Part shown: positions 23,596-32,698 of the stretch, one piece after another
How positions within the stretch are numbered: position 1 is the first letter of the stretch
Layout: the number at the start of each line of letters is the position of its first letter
Source of the DNA: Ruminococcus sp.
GTDB taxonomy: Bacteria; Bacillota; Clostridia; Oscillospirales; Ruminococcaceae
Length of the DNA: 64,000 nucleotides
Direction of reading: 5' to 3'
NCBI GenBank assembly: GCA_021199375.1
Contig: JAJQIB010000013.1
Span: 1-64,000 of the forward strand
Made by a program: the position numbers and the translations under genes
The notes under the pieces: generated by a model
Told to the model about the DNA's origin: nothing
What the model saw: the letters and a program-made list of their open reading frames with translations, nothing else
Database searches by the model: none

Positions 23596-25185
23596 ATGCC
23601 TTATGAAAAGGTAACAAGCAGCTCGGCACGTCCGGATGTTAATTTCGGTACGCCTAAGCAAAGAGCAGCATTTGTCGCTTCGAGCTCGGCTGCTAAAAAA
23701 TCGACAGCCGTAAAATCAAACGCCGCTCGCACGAATGCAGCAAAAAAGAAAAAGAAAAAAAAGAAATCTAATACTCCGCTTATTATTGTACTTGTAATCA
23801 TAATAATTATAATTGCGGCAATTGTAATTGGGTATTTTGTAGGCTACAATTTTTATAAAAATAAATTTACTGCAAACACCTACATAAATGGGAAAAATGT
23901 AAGCGGGAAATCTCTCGATGAGGTTAATGCAATGTTCGTACATGACGAAATACCTGACGTTATTTCTGTCACACGTCCATCAGGAGAAGCAGTAGAGATT
24001 TCACTGAGCGCAGCTGACTACTCCTACAATTACGAGGATGAGATTCAAAAAATTTATGACGATCTCGACCAAAAGAGCTGGTTCGCTTATTTGCTAAAGG
24101 ATACAAACTACACCTTTACAGATTCAGCCTCCTATGATGAGGATAAGCTTGATGAGGAAATAGAGTCCGCCGACTGGGGAGACATTGAAAATCAAAATGC
24201 CGAAATAAAATCAGATGATGATGGATACTACATAATCGACGAGGTTCAGGGCGATGTGTTTGACATGGACACAATGAAAGCATACATTGCAAAATGTCTT
24301 GACGATGCCGACTATGAAATTGACGGACTTGATTCTAACGCCTACATTGCACCTGATACTGTCGCTTCTGACTACGAGGCTAAGGTTGAAACGCTTAATA
24401 AGATGTGGAGCATTGAAATTGAGTACGACTTTAACTACACCACCGAAACACTTACAGGCAAAAAGCTTTGCAAAATGATAAAGGTCAAGCGTGACGGCAG
24501 CTACACCGTTGATGAGGATGCCTGCATGAGCTACATCGAGGAGCTTGCCGAAAAGTACGACACCTACAACACCGAGCGTAAGTTCCACGCAACCCTACAG
24601 GGCGATATAACCATACCGACAAGTGATGACGCAAAGTACGGCTGGTGGCTGGATCAACAAGAGAGCTGTGATCAGCTTGTAGAGATGCTCGAGGAGGGCG
24701 AATCACAGGAAATGGTCGAGCCCATCTATTACGAAACAGGCGGATATGTATTTACAGGACTTGCATCTGCACGCACTGCAGACGACGATATCGGAGACAC
24801 CTATGTAGAGGTTGACCTTACGGCACAGACCTTCTGGTACTATGAGGACGGCGAGATGATTCGCACAGGCTACATTGTTTCAGGACAAACAACATCGCTT
24901 GCAAGAACCACACTTCCCGGCGTATACAAGGTTTGGTACAAAGCTACAAACTATCGTATGAATGATACGAACGCAGACGGCGAAAGCTGGGATACCACCT
25001 GCAACTACTGGACAAGAGTTGCGATCGTTGGAATCGGCTTGCACGATACCACAACTCGTACTGCCTTTGGCGGTCAGATCTACAAAACCAACGGCTCGCA
25101 CGGATGCATAAACATGACTCTTTCGGATGCTAAGTTCATCTACGAAGAGGTTGAAATGGATACCCCTGTTGTAATGTACTACTAA
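23596..25185 (+). CDS. Membrane-anchored L,D-transpeptidase (YkuD) with PG-binding domain
   Basis: Cell-wall crosslinking enzyme of 529 residues. A Lys-rich cytoplasmic N-terminus (poly-Lys at about 49-58) precedes one membrane helix at about 61-83. A PGBD-4-type region of about 300 residues follows, and the YkuD catalytic domain occupies the last 125 residues. The active-site motif S-H-G-C-I-N-M is present with Cys504. The conserved His is in I-G-L-H-D near 480. The SD aaaggaaag precedes the ATG. It is monocistronic, between its own promoter and a bidirectional terminator. Confidence 0.93.
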   Translation: MPYEKVTSSSARPDVNFGTPKQRAAFVASSSAAKKSTAVKSNAARTNAAKKKKKKKKSNTPLIIVLVIIIIIIAAIVIGYFVGYNFYKNKFTANTYINGKNVSGKSLDEVNAMFVHDEIPDVISVTRPSGEAVEISLSAADYSYNYEDEIQKIYDDLDQKSWFAYLLKDTNYTFTDSASYDEDKLDEEIESADWGDIENQNAEIKSDDDGYYIIDEVQGDVFDMDTMKAYIAKCLDDADYEIDGLDSNAYIAPDTVASDYEAKVETLNKMWSIEIEYDFNYTTETLTGKKLCKMIKVKRDGSYTVDEDACMSYIEELAEKYDTYNTERKFHATLQGDITIPTSDDAKYGWWLDQQESCDQLVEMLEEGESQEMVEPIYYETGGYVFTGLASARTADDDIGDTYVEVDLTAQTFWYYEDGEMIRTGYIVSGQTTSLARTTLPGVYKVWYKATNYRMNDTNADGESWDTTCNYWTRVAIVGIGLHDTTTRTAFGGQIYKTNGSHGCINMTLSDAKFIYEEVEMDTPVVMYY

Positions 25186-25207
25186 TAACTGCACTTAACA
25201 AAAATCA

Positions 25208-25235
25208 AGACCTCTCGATTTTGCTCGAGAGGTCT
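25208..25235. terminator. Bidirectional terminator between L,D-transpeptidase and trpA
   Basis: Perfect 10-bp arms (25208-25217, 25226-25235) between convergent genes. T-rich sequence follows on both sides (ATTATTAT on plus, TTGATTTTT on minus). Confidence 0.85.
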
Positions 25236-25259
25236 ATTATTATGCTTTTGCGTTAAGGC

Positions 25260-26051
25260 TTAGCCCTTAAGCGGAGCCTTAAGAGCAGCTACAAGCTCGC
25301 CTACAGGCTTTACGCTGTCTCTGCCATGCTCTGCTATGACGTTTACTATTGCACTTCCTACAATAACACCATCACAGTGAGCTGCTACGCTTTGAGCCTG
25401 CTCAGGAGATGAAATTCCGAAGCCTATGCAATACGGCACGCTTGCGTGCTTCTTAAGAGGAGCTAAAAGTGTGTCAAAATCGGTGGTGATTTCGGAACGT
25501 GTGCCAGTAACGCCAAGGGACGAAACGACATACAAAAATCCCTTCGACTCAGCCGCAATCATCGAAACTCTGTCCGCTGAGGTCGGAGCTACAAGATTTA
25601 TGTTGTAAATTCCGTATTTATCCGCAGTCGCCTGAATCTCGTCACGCTCCTCAAACGGCATATCGGGAACGATAACGCCATCAATCGAAAGCTCGTAACA
25701 ATTTTTGAAAAACTTTTCTACTCCGTACTTAAAGATGGTATTTAGATACATCATTAAAAGCAAGGGCTTGTCGGTTTTTTCACGCAGGCTTTTAACTGTA
25801 TCGAAAATCTTATCAAGCGTTGTACCGCCATTTAGTGAACGCAGTGATGCCTTCTGGATAGTGGGACCCTCTGCAATTGGATCCGAAAATGGTACGCCAA
25901 GCTCAATTATATCAGTGCCCTTATCGTACATCTCAAGCACGCACTTTTCTGTTGTTTCAAGGTCGGGATCGCCCGCTGTAACGAAGGCTATAAGAGCCTT
26001 CTCGCCTTTTGCCTTTAGCTGCTCAAAGCAGCTGTCAATTCTATTCTTCAA
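25260..26051 (-). CDS. trpA: Tryptophan synthase alpha subunit
   Basis: Cleaves indole-3-glycerol phosphate to indole and passes indole to TrpB. The 263-residue TIM barrel carries the catalytic Glu in [10 protein letters not shown] (about 48-57) and the Asp in the same loop. The phosphate loop G-F-G-I-S-S-P and V-G-S-A-I-V are near the end. The start appears to be TTG at 26049-26051 inside the 3' end of trpB (11-nt overlap) with a G-rich SD. It is the last gene of the trp operon. Confidence 0.95.
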   Translation of the reverse strand: MKNRIDSCFEQLKAKGEKALIAFVTAGDPDLETTEKCVLEMYDKGTDIIELGVPFSDPIAEGPTIQKASLRSLNGGTTLDKIFDTVKSLREKTDKPLLLMMYLNTIFKYGVEKFFKNCYELSIDGVIVPDMPFEERDEIQATADKYGIYNINLVAPTSADRVSMIAAESKGFLYVVSSLGVTGTRSEITTDFDTLLAPLKKHASVPYCIGFGISSPEQAQSVAAHCDGVIVGSAIVNVIAEHGRDSVKPVGELVAALKAPLKG

Positions 26052-27231
26052 CTACGTCAACCCCCCTGTATCTTGCTATCGAATAAACGTCCTTGTCGCC
26101 TCTGCCTGAAAGGTTAATTACCATAATCTGATCCTTGCCCATAGTAGGCGCAACCTTTAGTGCTGCCGCTACTGCATGAGCCGATTCAATTGCGGGGATA
26201 ATGCCTTCAGTTTTTGAAAGATACTCAAATGCACTTACAGCCTCTTCATCTGTAATCGAAAGATACTCTGCTCTTCCCGTATCACGCAGATAGGTATGCT
26301 CAGGTCCTACACCAGGATAGTCAAGTCCCGCTGAAATCGAGTAAACGGGTGCTATCTGTCCGTAATCATCCTGTAGGAATACAGACTTCATACCGTGGAA
26401 AATTCCCACTGAGCCCTTTGCCATCGTTGCAGCGTGCTTGTCGGTGTCAACTCCGTGACCTGCCGCTTCTGCTCCAATTAAGCGCACGCTTTTATCCTCA
26501 ATAAAGTTGTAAAATGCGCCCATTGCATTCGAGCCGCCGCCAACGCAGGCTACTACTGCATCAGGAAGTCTTCCCTCACGCTCTTTAAGCTGATCTTTAA
26601 TTTCCTCGGAAATAATCTTTTGGAAATCACGCACCATTGTAGGATACGGATGCGGACCCATTACCGAGCCTATGCAATAGAATGTAGTGTCGATATTTGA
26701 GCACCAATCTCTCATTGCCTCATTTATCGCATCCTTAAGTGTAGATGTGCCGCTGCTCACTGCCGTTACATGCGCTCCTAAAAGGTTCATTCTGTACACA
26801 TTTAGCGACTGACGCTTGCAATCCTCAGCGCCCATATACACTTCGCACTCAAGTCCAAAAAGTGCGCAAGCGGTAGCGGTTGCAACTCCGTGCTGTCCGG
26901 CACCGGTTTCGGCGATTATACGCTTCTTGCCCATCTTCTTTGCAAGCAAAACCTGTCCCAAAACATTATTGATTTTGTGTGCGCCCGTGTGGTTTAAATC
27001 CTCACGCTTGATGTAAATCTTAGCGCCGCCCAAATCCTTTGTCATCTTATCAGCATAGTAAAGCATGCTAGGTCTTCCTGCATAATCGCGATAAAGCTCA
27101 CGCAGCTCACGATTAAACTCAGGATCGTCCTTATATTTGTCGTAAGCCGCTTCAAGCTCGTGAACGGCTGTCATTACGGTTTCAGGAACATACTGTCCGC
27201 CGTACTGACCAAATCTTCCGACCTTTTCCAT
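26041..27231 (-). CDS. trpB: Tryptophan synthase beta subunit
   Basis: PLP enzyme that joins indole and serine to make tryptophan. Its 396 residues are the TrpB1 type. The N-terminal [14 protein letters not shown] is diagnostic. The PLP lysine is in [10 protein letters not shown]. The phosphate loop G-G-G-S-N-A-M-G lies near 230. The ATG at 27229-27231 follows aaagga; a TTG immediately before it is in frame. Confidence 0.97.
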   Translation of the reverse strand: MEKVGRFGQYGGQYVPETVMTAVHELEAAYDKYKDDPEFNRELRELYRDYAGRPSMLYYADKMTKDLGGAKIYIKREDLNHTGAHKINNVLGQVLLAKKMGKKRIIAETGAGQHGVATATACALFGLECEVYMGAEDCKRQSLNVYRMNLLGAHVTAVSSGTSTLKDAINEAMRDWCSNIDTTFYCIGSVMGPHPYPTMVRDFQKIISEEIKDQLKEREGRLPDAVVACVGGGSNAMGAFYNFIEDKSVRLIGAEAAGHGVDTDKHAATMAKGSVGIFHGMKSVFLQDDYGQIAPVYSISAGLDYPGVGPEHTYLRDTGRAEYLSITDEEAVSAFEYLSKTEGIIPAIESAHAVAAALKVAPTMGKDQIMVINLSGRGDKDVYSIARYRGVDVVEE

Positions 27232-27258
27232 CAAAAATTCATTCCTTTCAAAATGTAT

Positions 27259-28044
27259 TTAAACTCCCTCACGCAGCTCATGCAGCGACCTTGTAATATT
27301 GTCACTTCGCATAAGCGTTTCACCGATTAGCACTGCATCGGCGCCTAAGGAGCGTACCATTTTCATATCATCATTAGTCTTAATTCCGCTTTCGGACACA
27401 AATACAGCCTCTTTTGGTGCGTATGGCTTTAGCCGCTTGACGGTATCAAGACTTACCTCAAATGTCTTTAGGTTTCGGTTGTTTACACCCAAAACCTTAG
27501 GCTCGACAAAAGACACTGCCTTCATCTCATCCTCGTCATGCACCTCAACTAAAACGCTAAGTCCGAGTGAGCTTGCCAGCGAATAAAGCGAGCCAAACCT
27601 TTGAGAATCTAAAACGGATGCAATTAAAAGCACCGCATCTGCGCCGAGTGCCGCCGCTTCAATAACCTGATACTCATCAAAGATAAAATCCTTGCGCAAA
27701 ATCGGTATGCTAACCTCTTTTCGTATTGCCGCTAAATACTCGGATGAGCCCTGAAAATAATGCTCCTCTGTTAGACAGGAAATAGCGTTTGCTCCTGCCG
27801 CCTCATACTCCTTGGCAAACTCAACAGGGTAAAAATTTGGACAGATAAGACCTTTAGAGGGAGATGCTTTTTTTACCTCACATATGCACGAAAGTGTGTC
27901 CTTTTTTAGTGCGTCTGCGAGCGAAAGCGGTGTACGGCTAGCAAGCGTCTTGTCAGCCAGCTTTTTCATCTCGTCTAAGCCTATCCTTTGCTTTTCACGC
28001 TCAAGCTGCTCACGGCGGTATTTTATAATGTCGTCTAAAATCAT
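27259..28044 (-). CDS. trpC: Indole-3-glycerol phosphate synthase
   Basis: Ring-closing enzyme of tryptophan synthesis. The 261 residues form a single IGPS barrel. The signature C-E-V-K-K-A-S-P-S-K-G is near 55, L-R-K-D-F-I near 115, L-G-V-N-N-R-N-L near 180 and V-S-E-S-G-I near 210. It is not fused to TrpF. I chose the ATG at 28042-28044 (M-I-L-D-D-I-I), just past the trpGD stop at 28049. The start extended to 28074 would overlap trpGD and has no SD. Confidence 0.94.
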   Translation of the reverse strand: MILDDIIKYRREQLEREKQRIGLDEMKKLADKTLASRTPLSLADALKKDTLSCICEVKKASPSKGLICPNFYPVEFAKEYEAAGANAISCLTEEHYFQGSSEYLAAIRKEVSIPILRKDFIFDEYQVIEAAALGADAVLLIASVLDSQRFGSLYSLASSLGLSVLVEVHDEDEMKAVSFVEPKVLGVNNRNLKTFEVSLDTVKRLKPYAPKEAVFVSESGIKTNDDMKMVRSLGADAVLIGETLMRSDNITRSLHELREGV

Positions 28045-28048
28045 ATTT

Positions 28049-29683
28049 TTATGCCCTATTTGTAAACTCAACAAGCTTATTTAGCTGCTCAAGTGCCTTG
28101 CCGCTGTCGATGAGCTCGCCTGCAAGCTTTACACCGTCCGCTATGCTCTGAGCCTTGCCGCTTACATAAAGTGCCGCACCTGAATTTAGAAGCACGATGT
28201 CACGCTTTGAGTCACGGATTTCGCCCTTGAGTATGCCGAGTGTGATATTTGCGTTCTCCTGAGCATCTCCGCCCACGATATCAGCCTTGTTTCCTCTCTT
28301 AAGTCCTACAGATTCAGGAGTAATGGTGTATCTTGTAATCTCGCCATTATTTATCTCGCAAATGCTTGTAGAGGATGAAATCGAAAGCTCGTCAAGTCCG
28401 TCATCTCCGTGAACTACAACCGAGTGCTTAACTCCTAGATTCTTTAAAACGTTAGCGACAATTTCAAGAAGTCTGTCCTCATAAACTCCGATAACGTTGT
28501 ACTCAGCATCTGCAGGGTTGGTTAGAGGTCCTAGGATATTGAAAACGGTGCGCACACCAATCTGCGCTCTTACAGGTCCTACAAAGCGCATTGCCTTATG
28601 AAAGCTCTGTGCAAAGAGGAAGGAAAGTCCGATTTCGTTAAGGCTAGCTTCGGCAGATTCAGGAGTGCCTGTTATCTTTACGCCAAGCTTTTCGAGCACG
28701 TCAGCCGCTCCGCTCTTTGAGGAAACGCTTCTGTTACCGTGCTTTGTAACCGCCTGACCGCTTGCAGAAATTACAAATGATGAGGTGGTCGAGATGTTAA
28801 ATGTGTTTGCAAGGTCACCGCCTGTGCCCACAATCTCAAGAACAGGCATATCGTGCTTAACCTCAGCCATCTTGCCACGCATACCAAGAGCGCATCCTGT
28901 GATTTCCTCAGATGTTTCAACGTTCATTCTCATAGCTGTAAGAAGTGCCGCAGTCTGTGCTGTGGTAGCACGGTCGCTCATGATTATATCAACCGCCTGT
29001 CTAGCCTCGTCTTGTGTTAGGTGCTTGCCATCAACTGCCTTTGCGATAAGCGGCTTAAGCTCGGTTCTCTGTGCATCTGGAAGTGCGGGAGTAGCCGCAG
29101 GATTTAGCGTAAGCCCTGCTTCACGCAGGAAGTTTGCAAGTATCGTTTTTCCCGAATCGGTTAGAATCGACTCAGGATGAAATTGCATTCCGTAGGTCTT
29201 AGCGCCCTTTACCTTGACCGCCATAACCTGTCCATCCTCATCCTCAGAGATAACCTCTAGGCTGTCAGGAACGCTTTCCTTCTCGACTACAAGCGAGTGG
29301 TAGCGTGCTACCGGAATTGTTGCGGGAAGTCCCTTAAACAGCTCGCACGTGTTGTCGATTTTTACAGGAGTCTGCTTGCCGTGAAGCTGAACTGGTGCGT
29401 GAACTATCCTTGCACCAAATGCTTCAGAAATAGCCTGATGACCTAAGCATACGCCCAAAATCGGTACTCTTCCGCTAAAGGTCTTGATAACCTCCTCAGA
29501 GATGCCTGCCTGTGATGGGTAGCATGGTCCGGGAGAAATTACAATTGCTTCAGGAGCAAGCTTTTCAATCTCTTCAATTGTTATCTCGTCATTTCTCGCA
29601 ACCTGAATGTCCGAATACATAACGCCTAAAGCCTGATATAGGTTATAGGTAAAGCTGTCGTAGTTGTCAATTAAAAGTATCAT
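28049..29683 (-). CDS. trpGD: Fused anthranilate synthase glutaminase / anthranilate phosphoribosyltransferase
   Basis: Bifunctional protein of 544 residues. About 1-190 is the class I glutamine amidotransferase that feeds ammonia to TrpE (D-N-Y-D-S-F-T-Y-N; nucleophile in L-G-V-C-L-G-H-Q; His-Glu in F-H-P-E-S). About 205-544 is TrpD, which transfers phosphoribosyl to anthranilate (V-G-T-G-G-D near 285; K-H-G-N-R-S near 315; H-G-D-D-G-L-D-E near 430). The two parts are joined by a short Ala/Pro linker. TrpGD fusions are known in several lineages. Confidence 0.95.
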   Translation of the reverse strand: MILLIDNYDSFTYNLYQALGVMYSDIQVARNDEITIEEIEKLAPEAIVISPGPCYPSQAGISEEVIKTFSGRVPILGVCLGHQAISEAFGARIVHAPVQLHGKQTPVKIDNTCELFKGLPATIPVARYHSLVVEKESVPDSLEVISEDEDGQVMAVKVKGAKTYGMQFHPESILTDSGKTILANFLREAGLTLNPAATPALPDAQRTELKPLIAKAVDGKHLTQDEARQAVDIIMSDRATTAQTAALLTAMRMNVETSEEITGCALGMRGKMAEVKHDMPVLEIVGTGGDLANTFNISTTSSFVISASGQAVTKHGNRSVSSKSGAADVLEKLGVKITGTPESAEASLNEIGLSFLFAQSFHKAMRFVGPVRAQIGVRTVFNILGPLTNPADAEYNVIGVYEDRLLEIVANVLKNLGVKHSVVVHGDDGLDELSISSSTSICEINNGEITRYTITPESVGLKRGNKADIVGGDAQENANITLGILKGEIRDSKRDIVLLNSGAALYVSGKAQSIADGVKLAGELIDSGKALEQLNKLVEFTNRA

Positions 29684-29702
29684 GACATAATCCTTCTTTC
29701 TG

Positions 29703-30782
29703 TTATTTTACAAAGCGTTCTATAAAATCTGCATCGTTAAAGTAGTCGATGCCTATTGCCTTTCTTACAAGCGAAAGCGTTTCATTTGAAACCTCAGCTG
29801 CATGCTCGGTGCCCTTCTTTAGCATTTCGAGCAATGCTCCCTTGTCCTTAGCGTATTCCTCTCTGCGAGCTCTTATCGGGGCAAGCGTTTCCTGCATCAC
29901 GTTGTTAAGCAGCTTTTTGCACTTCATATCGCCCAGTCCGCCACGCTCGTAATGCTCCTTCATCTCGTCTAGGCTCTTGTAGTCGCCGCCGTACTCGGCA
30001 AAAAGCTCATCGGTAGCGAATGCCTCAAGATAGCTAAACACCGGATTGCCCTCTGTATGACCGGGATCCGAAACGTTTATATGTGTCGGGTCGGTATACA
30101 TCGACATTACCTTTTGCTTGATGGTCTTTTCATCATCCCTAAGATAGATGCAATTTCCGAGAGACTTTGACATCTTAGCCGAACCGTCGGTACCTACAAG
30201 TCGGTTACAGCTGCTGCTGTCGGGCAAAATTGCCTCAGGCTCAACCAAAATATCGCACTTGTATATACGGTTAAAGGACGAAACAATCTCTCTTGCCTGT
30301 TCAAGCATCGGCAATTGATCCTCGCCCACAGGCACATATTTTGCTCTGAATGCCGTAATATCAGCCGCCTGGCTAATCGGGTAGGTCATAAAGCCTACGG
30401 GAATGCTTCTCTCAAAATTTCTAAGCTTAATCTCCTGCTTGATTGTAGGATTGCGCTCAAGCCTCGACATGGTTACCAGGTTTGAGTAGTACATCGGAAG
30501 CTCGGTAAGTGCGGGAATGTGCGACTGAACAAAAATTGTAGTCTTGCTAGGATCTAGTCCCGCCGCCAAATAATCAAGCGTAACCTCAAGAATGTTTTGA
30601 CGAATCTTTTCGGGGTTTTCCGCATTATCGGTAAGTGCCTGCAAATCCGCAATCATTACAAAGGGCTCGTACTCGCCTGTATTTTGCAGCCTTACACGTG
30701 TTTTTAGAGAGCCTACATAATGACCTAAATGAAGAGGACCTGTAGGACGATCTCCGGTTAAAATAATGTTGTTTTCACTCAT
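29703..30782 (-). CDS. trpS: Tryptophanyl-tRNA synthetase
   Basis: Class I aminoacyl-tRNA synthetase of 359 residues that charges tRNA-Trp. The HIGH equivalent is in G-P-L-H-L-G-H-Y near 16. The KMSKS equivalent is in A-K-M-S-K-S-L-G near 205. It lies between trpE and trpGD with 12-19 bp gaps, so it is under the same tryptophan T-box as the biosynthetic genes. Its expression therefore rises when uncharged tRNA-Trp accumulates. Confidence 0.95.
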   Translation of the reverse strand: MSENNIILTGDRPTGPLHLGHYVGSLKTRVRLQNTGEYEPFVMIADLQALTDNAENPEKIRQNILEVTLDYLAAGLDPSKTTIFVQSHIPALTELPMYYSNLVTMSRLERNPTIKQEIKLRNFERSIPVGFMTYPISQAADITAFRAKYVPVGEDQLPMLEQAREIVSSFNRIYKCDILVEPEAILPDSSSCNRLVGTDGSAKMSKSLGNCIYLRDDEKTIKQKVMSMYTDPTHINVSDPGHTEGNPVFSYLEAFATDELFAEYGGDYKSLDEMKEHYERGGLGDMKCKKLLNNVMQETLAPIRARREEYAKDKGALLEMLKKGTEHAAEVSNETLSLVRKAIGIDYFNDADFIERFVK

Positions 30783-30794
30783 GTATATTCTCCT

Positions 30795-32273
30795 TTAAAG
30801 CGCTGACGCTTCTTTTATTGCATTTATAATTGCCATCGACTTGTTCACCGACTCCATGTATTCATTTTCGGGAACGCTGTCTAATACGACTCCGCCGCCT
30901 GCCTGAACATAAGCCTTGTTGTTTCTAAAAAGCACAGTTCTTATAGCTATACAGGTGTCGATGCTTCCGTCAAAGGCAAGATATCCAACTGTGCCGCCAT
31001 AAAGGCATCTCTTTGTGGTTTCAAGCTCATCTATAATCTCCATTGCACGTACCTTCGGCGCACCCGAAAGCGTTCCTGCGGGAAGTACAGCCATAAGCGC
31101 ATCCATCGGCTTTTTGTCATCCGCTAATTCTCCAACAACGTTTGATACAAGGTGCATAACCTTAGAATAGCGTTCAACCACCATATAGTCGCTTACATTT
31201 ACAGAGCCGAATTTTGACACCTTTCCGACATCGTTTCTGCCGAGGTCTACAAGCATCGTATGCTCCGCACGCTCCTTCGGGTCGTTTATGAGCTGTCTTT
31301 CGTTAGCCATATCCTGCTCATAGGTTTCACCACGCTTAATCGTACCTGCGATTGGGCGATTTACAAGCGTATTTCCGTTGACCGAAACAAGCATTTCGGG
31401 GGATGCTCCGGCATAGGCATATTCGCTGCAAGAAAAATAGTAGAGATAAGGCGAGGGATTTGTGGCTCTTAGCATTCTGTATACATCAAAGCTATCGGGC
31501 GGATTTGATACCTCAAAGCGCTGAGAAGGCACAATCTGGAATATATCTCCGTTTCTTATATATTCCTTTGAAATCTCAACATTCTTTAGATATTGCTCCT
31601 TTGTGATGTTTGACCTTACCTCAATATCGGTATTTTTAGGCTCCTTGTGTCCTCTTGTCTTGGGTACATAGGAATTTAGCACATCGACAATCTCCTGAGC
31701 CTTTTTCTCGCACTCGGCATATTTTTCTTGAACATTATCCTCAGCACTGATATTCAGTATGATAACAGCCTTATTGCTAAGGTGGTCATATGCGACAAGC
31801 TTATCAAAGTAGTAAAGATCTGCATCGGGCATCTTTAAATCATCATTTGGTACATTGGTAAGCGTCTTTTCAAAATATCTCACCATATCATAGGCAAAAT
31901 ATCCGATTAGTCCGCCTGTAAGCTTAGGACGATTAGGTATTTTCGGCGCCCTGTTGCACTCGATAATGTCTGAGAAAAATTTTATAGGATCTTCTACATC
32001 CTCGACACGCTTGCTGCCGTCTAAATTCTCAATTACCGCCTTATGATTATCAAGTGTAATTCTCTGCTTCGGCTCAATACCGATGTATGAATATCTTCCC
32101 CACTGATCCTTGTTGTCTACAGACTCAAGTATAAAGCAGTTTTCATACGCCTCGTGCAGTGCATTAAACAAATGAATAGGTGTAAAGGAATCCATTAACA
32201 GCTCATAAAATGTCGGTACAGTCTTGTACTCGCTAAGCAGTTCCTTTACCTGTTCGACTGATGGATAAAGCAT
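30795..32273 (-). CDS. trpE: Anthranilate synthase component I
   Basis: Converts chorismate to anthranilate with ammonia from the TrpG part. Its 492 residues include the chorismate-binding signatures I-V-P-S-Q-R-F near 245, A-G-A-S-P-E-M-L, R-P-I-A-G-T near 325, and L-P-A-G-T-L-S-G-A-P-K near 415. An N-terminal feedback-inhibition region includes L-E-S-V. I chose the ATG at 32271-32273 because ggagg is 8 nt upstream. It is the first gene of the trp operon, 48 nt after the T-box terminator. Confidence 0.96.
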   Translation of the reverse strand: MLYPSVEQVKELLSEYKTVPTFYELLMDSFTPIHLFNALHEAYENCFILESVDNKDQWGRYSYIGIEPKQRITLDNHKAVIENLDGSKRVEDVEDPIKFFSDIIECNRAPKIPNRPKLTGGLIGYFAYDMVRYFEKTLTNVPNDDLKMPDADLYYFDKLVAYDHLSNKAVIILNISAEDNVQEKYAECEKKAQEIVDVLNSYVPKTRGHKEPKNTDIEVRSNITKEQYLKNVEISKEYIRNGDIFQIVPSQRFEVSNPPDSFDVYRMLRATNPSPYLYYFSCSEYAYAGASPEMLVSVNGNTLVNRPIAGTIKRGETYEQDMANERQLINDPKERAEHTMLVDLGRNDVGKVSKFGSVNVSDYMVVERYSKVMHLVSNVVGELADDKKPMDALMAVLPAGTLSGAPKVRAMEIIDELETTKRCLYGGTVGYLAFDGSIDTCIAIRTVLFRNNKAYVQAGGGVVLDSVPENEYMESVNKSMAIINAIKEASAL

Positions 32274-32320
32274 AAATAAAACCTCCATTTTTTCGGCAAA
32301 AATCGGGGAAAGCCGTAGTT

Positions 32321-32590
32321 AAAAAATAAAAAAGCCTTACTGTCCAAAGCTTAAACTAAGCCTAGGGACGGTAAGACCGTGGTGCCACCCGTTTTTCACG
32401 ACATGAAGTCGCCTCAGCAGATACGCTCCGACTAGGGGAGATATATCCTTTCACACTAACGCAGGAAACGCGGCGATTGATACTCGCTAAGAAAAAATTC
32501 TTGCTTTCACAACGCTCCTCACAAACCCATTCACCTAAAACTCAGCTATGTGCTCACACCACCCGCACACTCTCTGAAAGCCTTATTATA
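32321..32590 (-). promoter_or_regulatory. Tryptophan T-box leader with terminator
   Basis: On the minus strand the T-box core GGGTGGCACCACGG (about 32377-32390) is clear. Its TGGC would pair with the GCCA end of a tRNA with discriminator G, as in tRNA-Trp. A stem-I region with an AGAGAG element lies upstream, and GAA-TGG in its 3' side offers a Trp codon (TGG at 32527-32529). The terminator stem is 32335-32345 with 32366-32376, followed by a long T-rich run. A TATAAT sits just upstream, at about 32588. Uncharged tRNA-Trp would favour the antiterminator and switch on trpE-trpA. Confidence 0.93.
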
Positions 32591-32698
32591 AGCTACTTAC
32601 TTTTGATCATCGGATTTAAAATATCAATATTGTCACATTTTATTATACGGCAAATATATGAACATACATACATTCGTTTATGAACTGCGTGTAAATTC

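Noticed and set aside
32588-32655. A precise promoter for the trp T-box transcript
   Set aside because: Two TATAAT boxes are present, but neither has a convincing -35 at 16-18 bp, so I did not list one.
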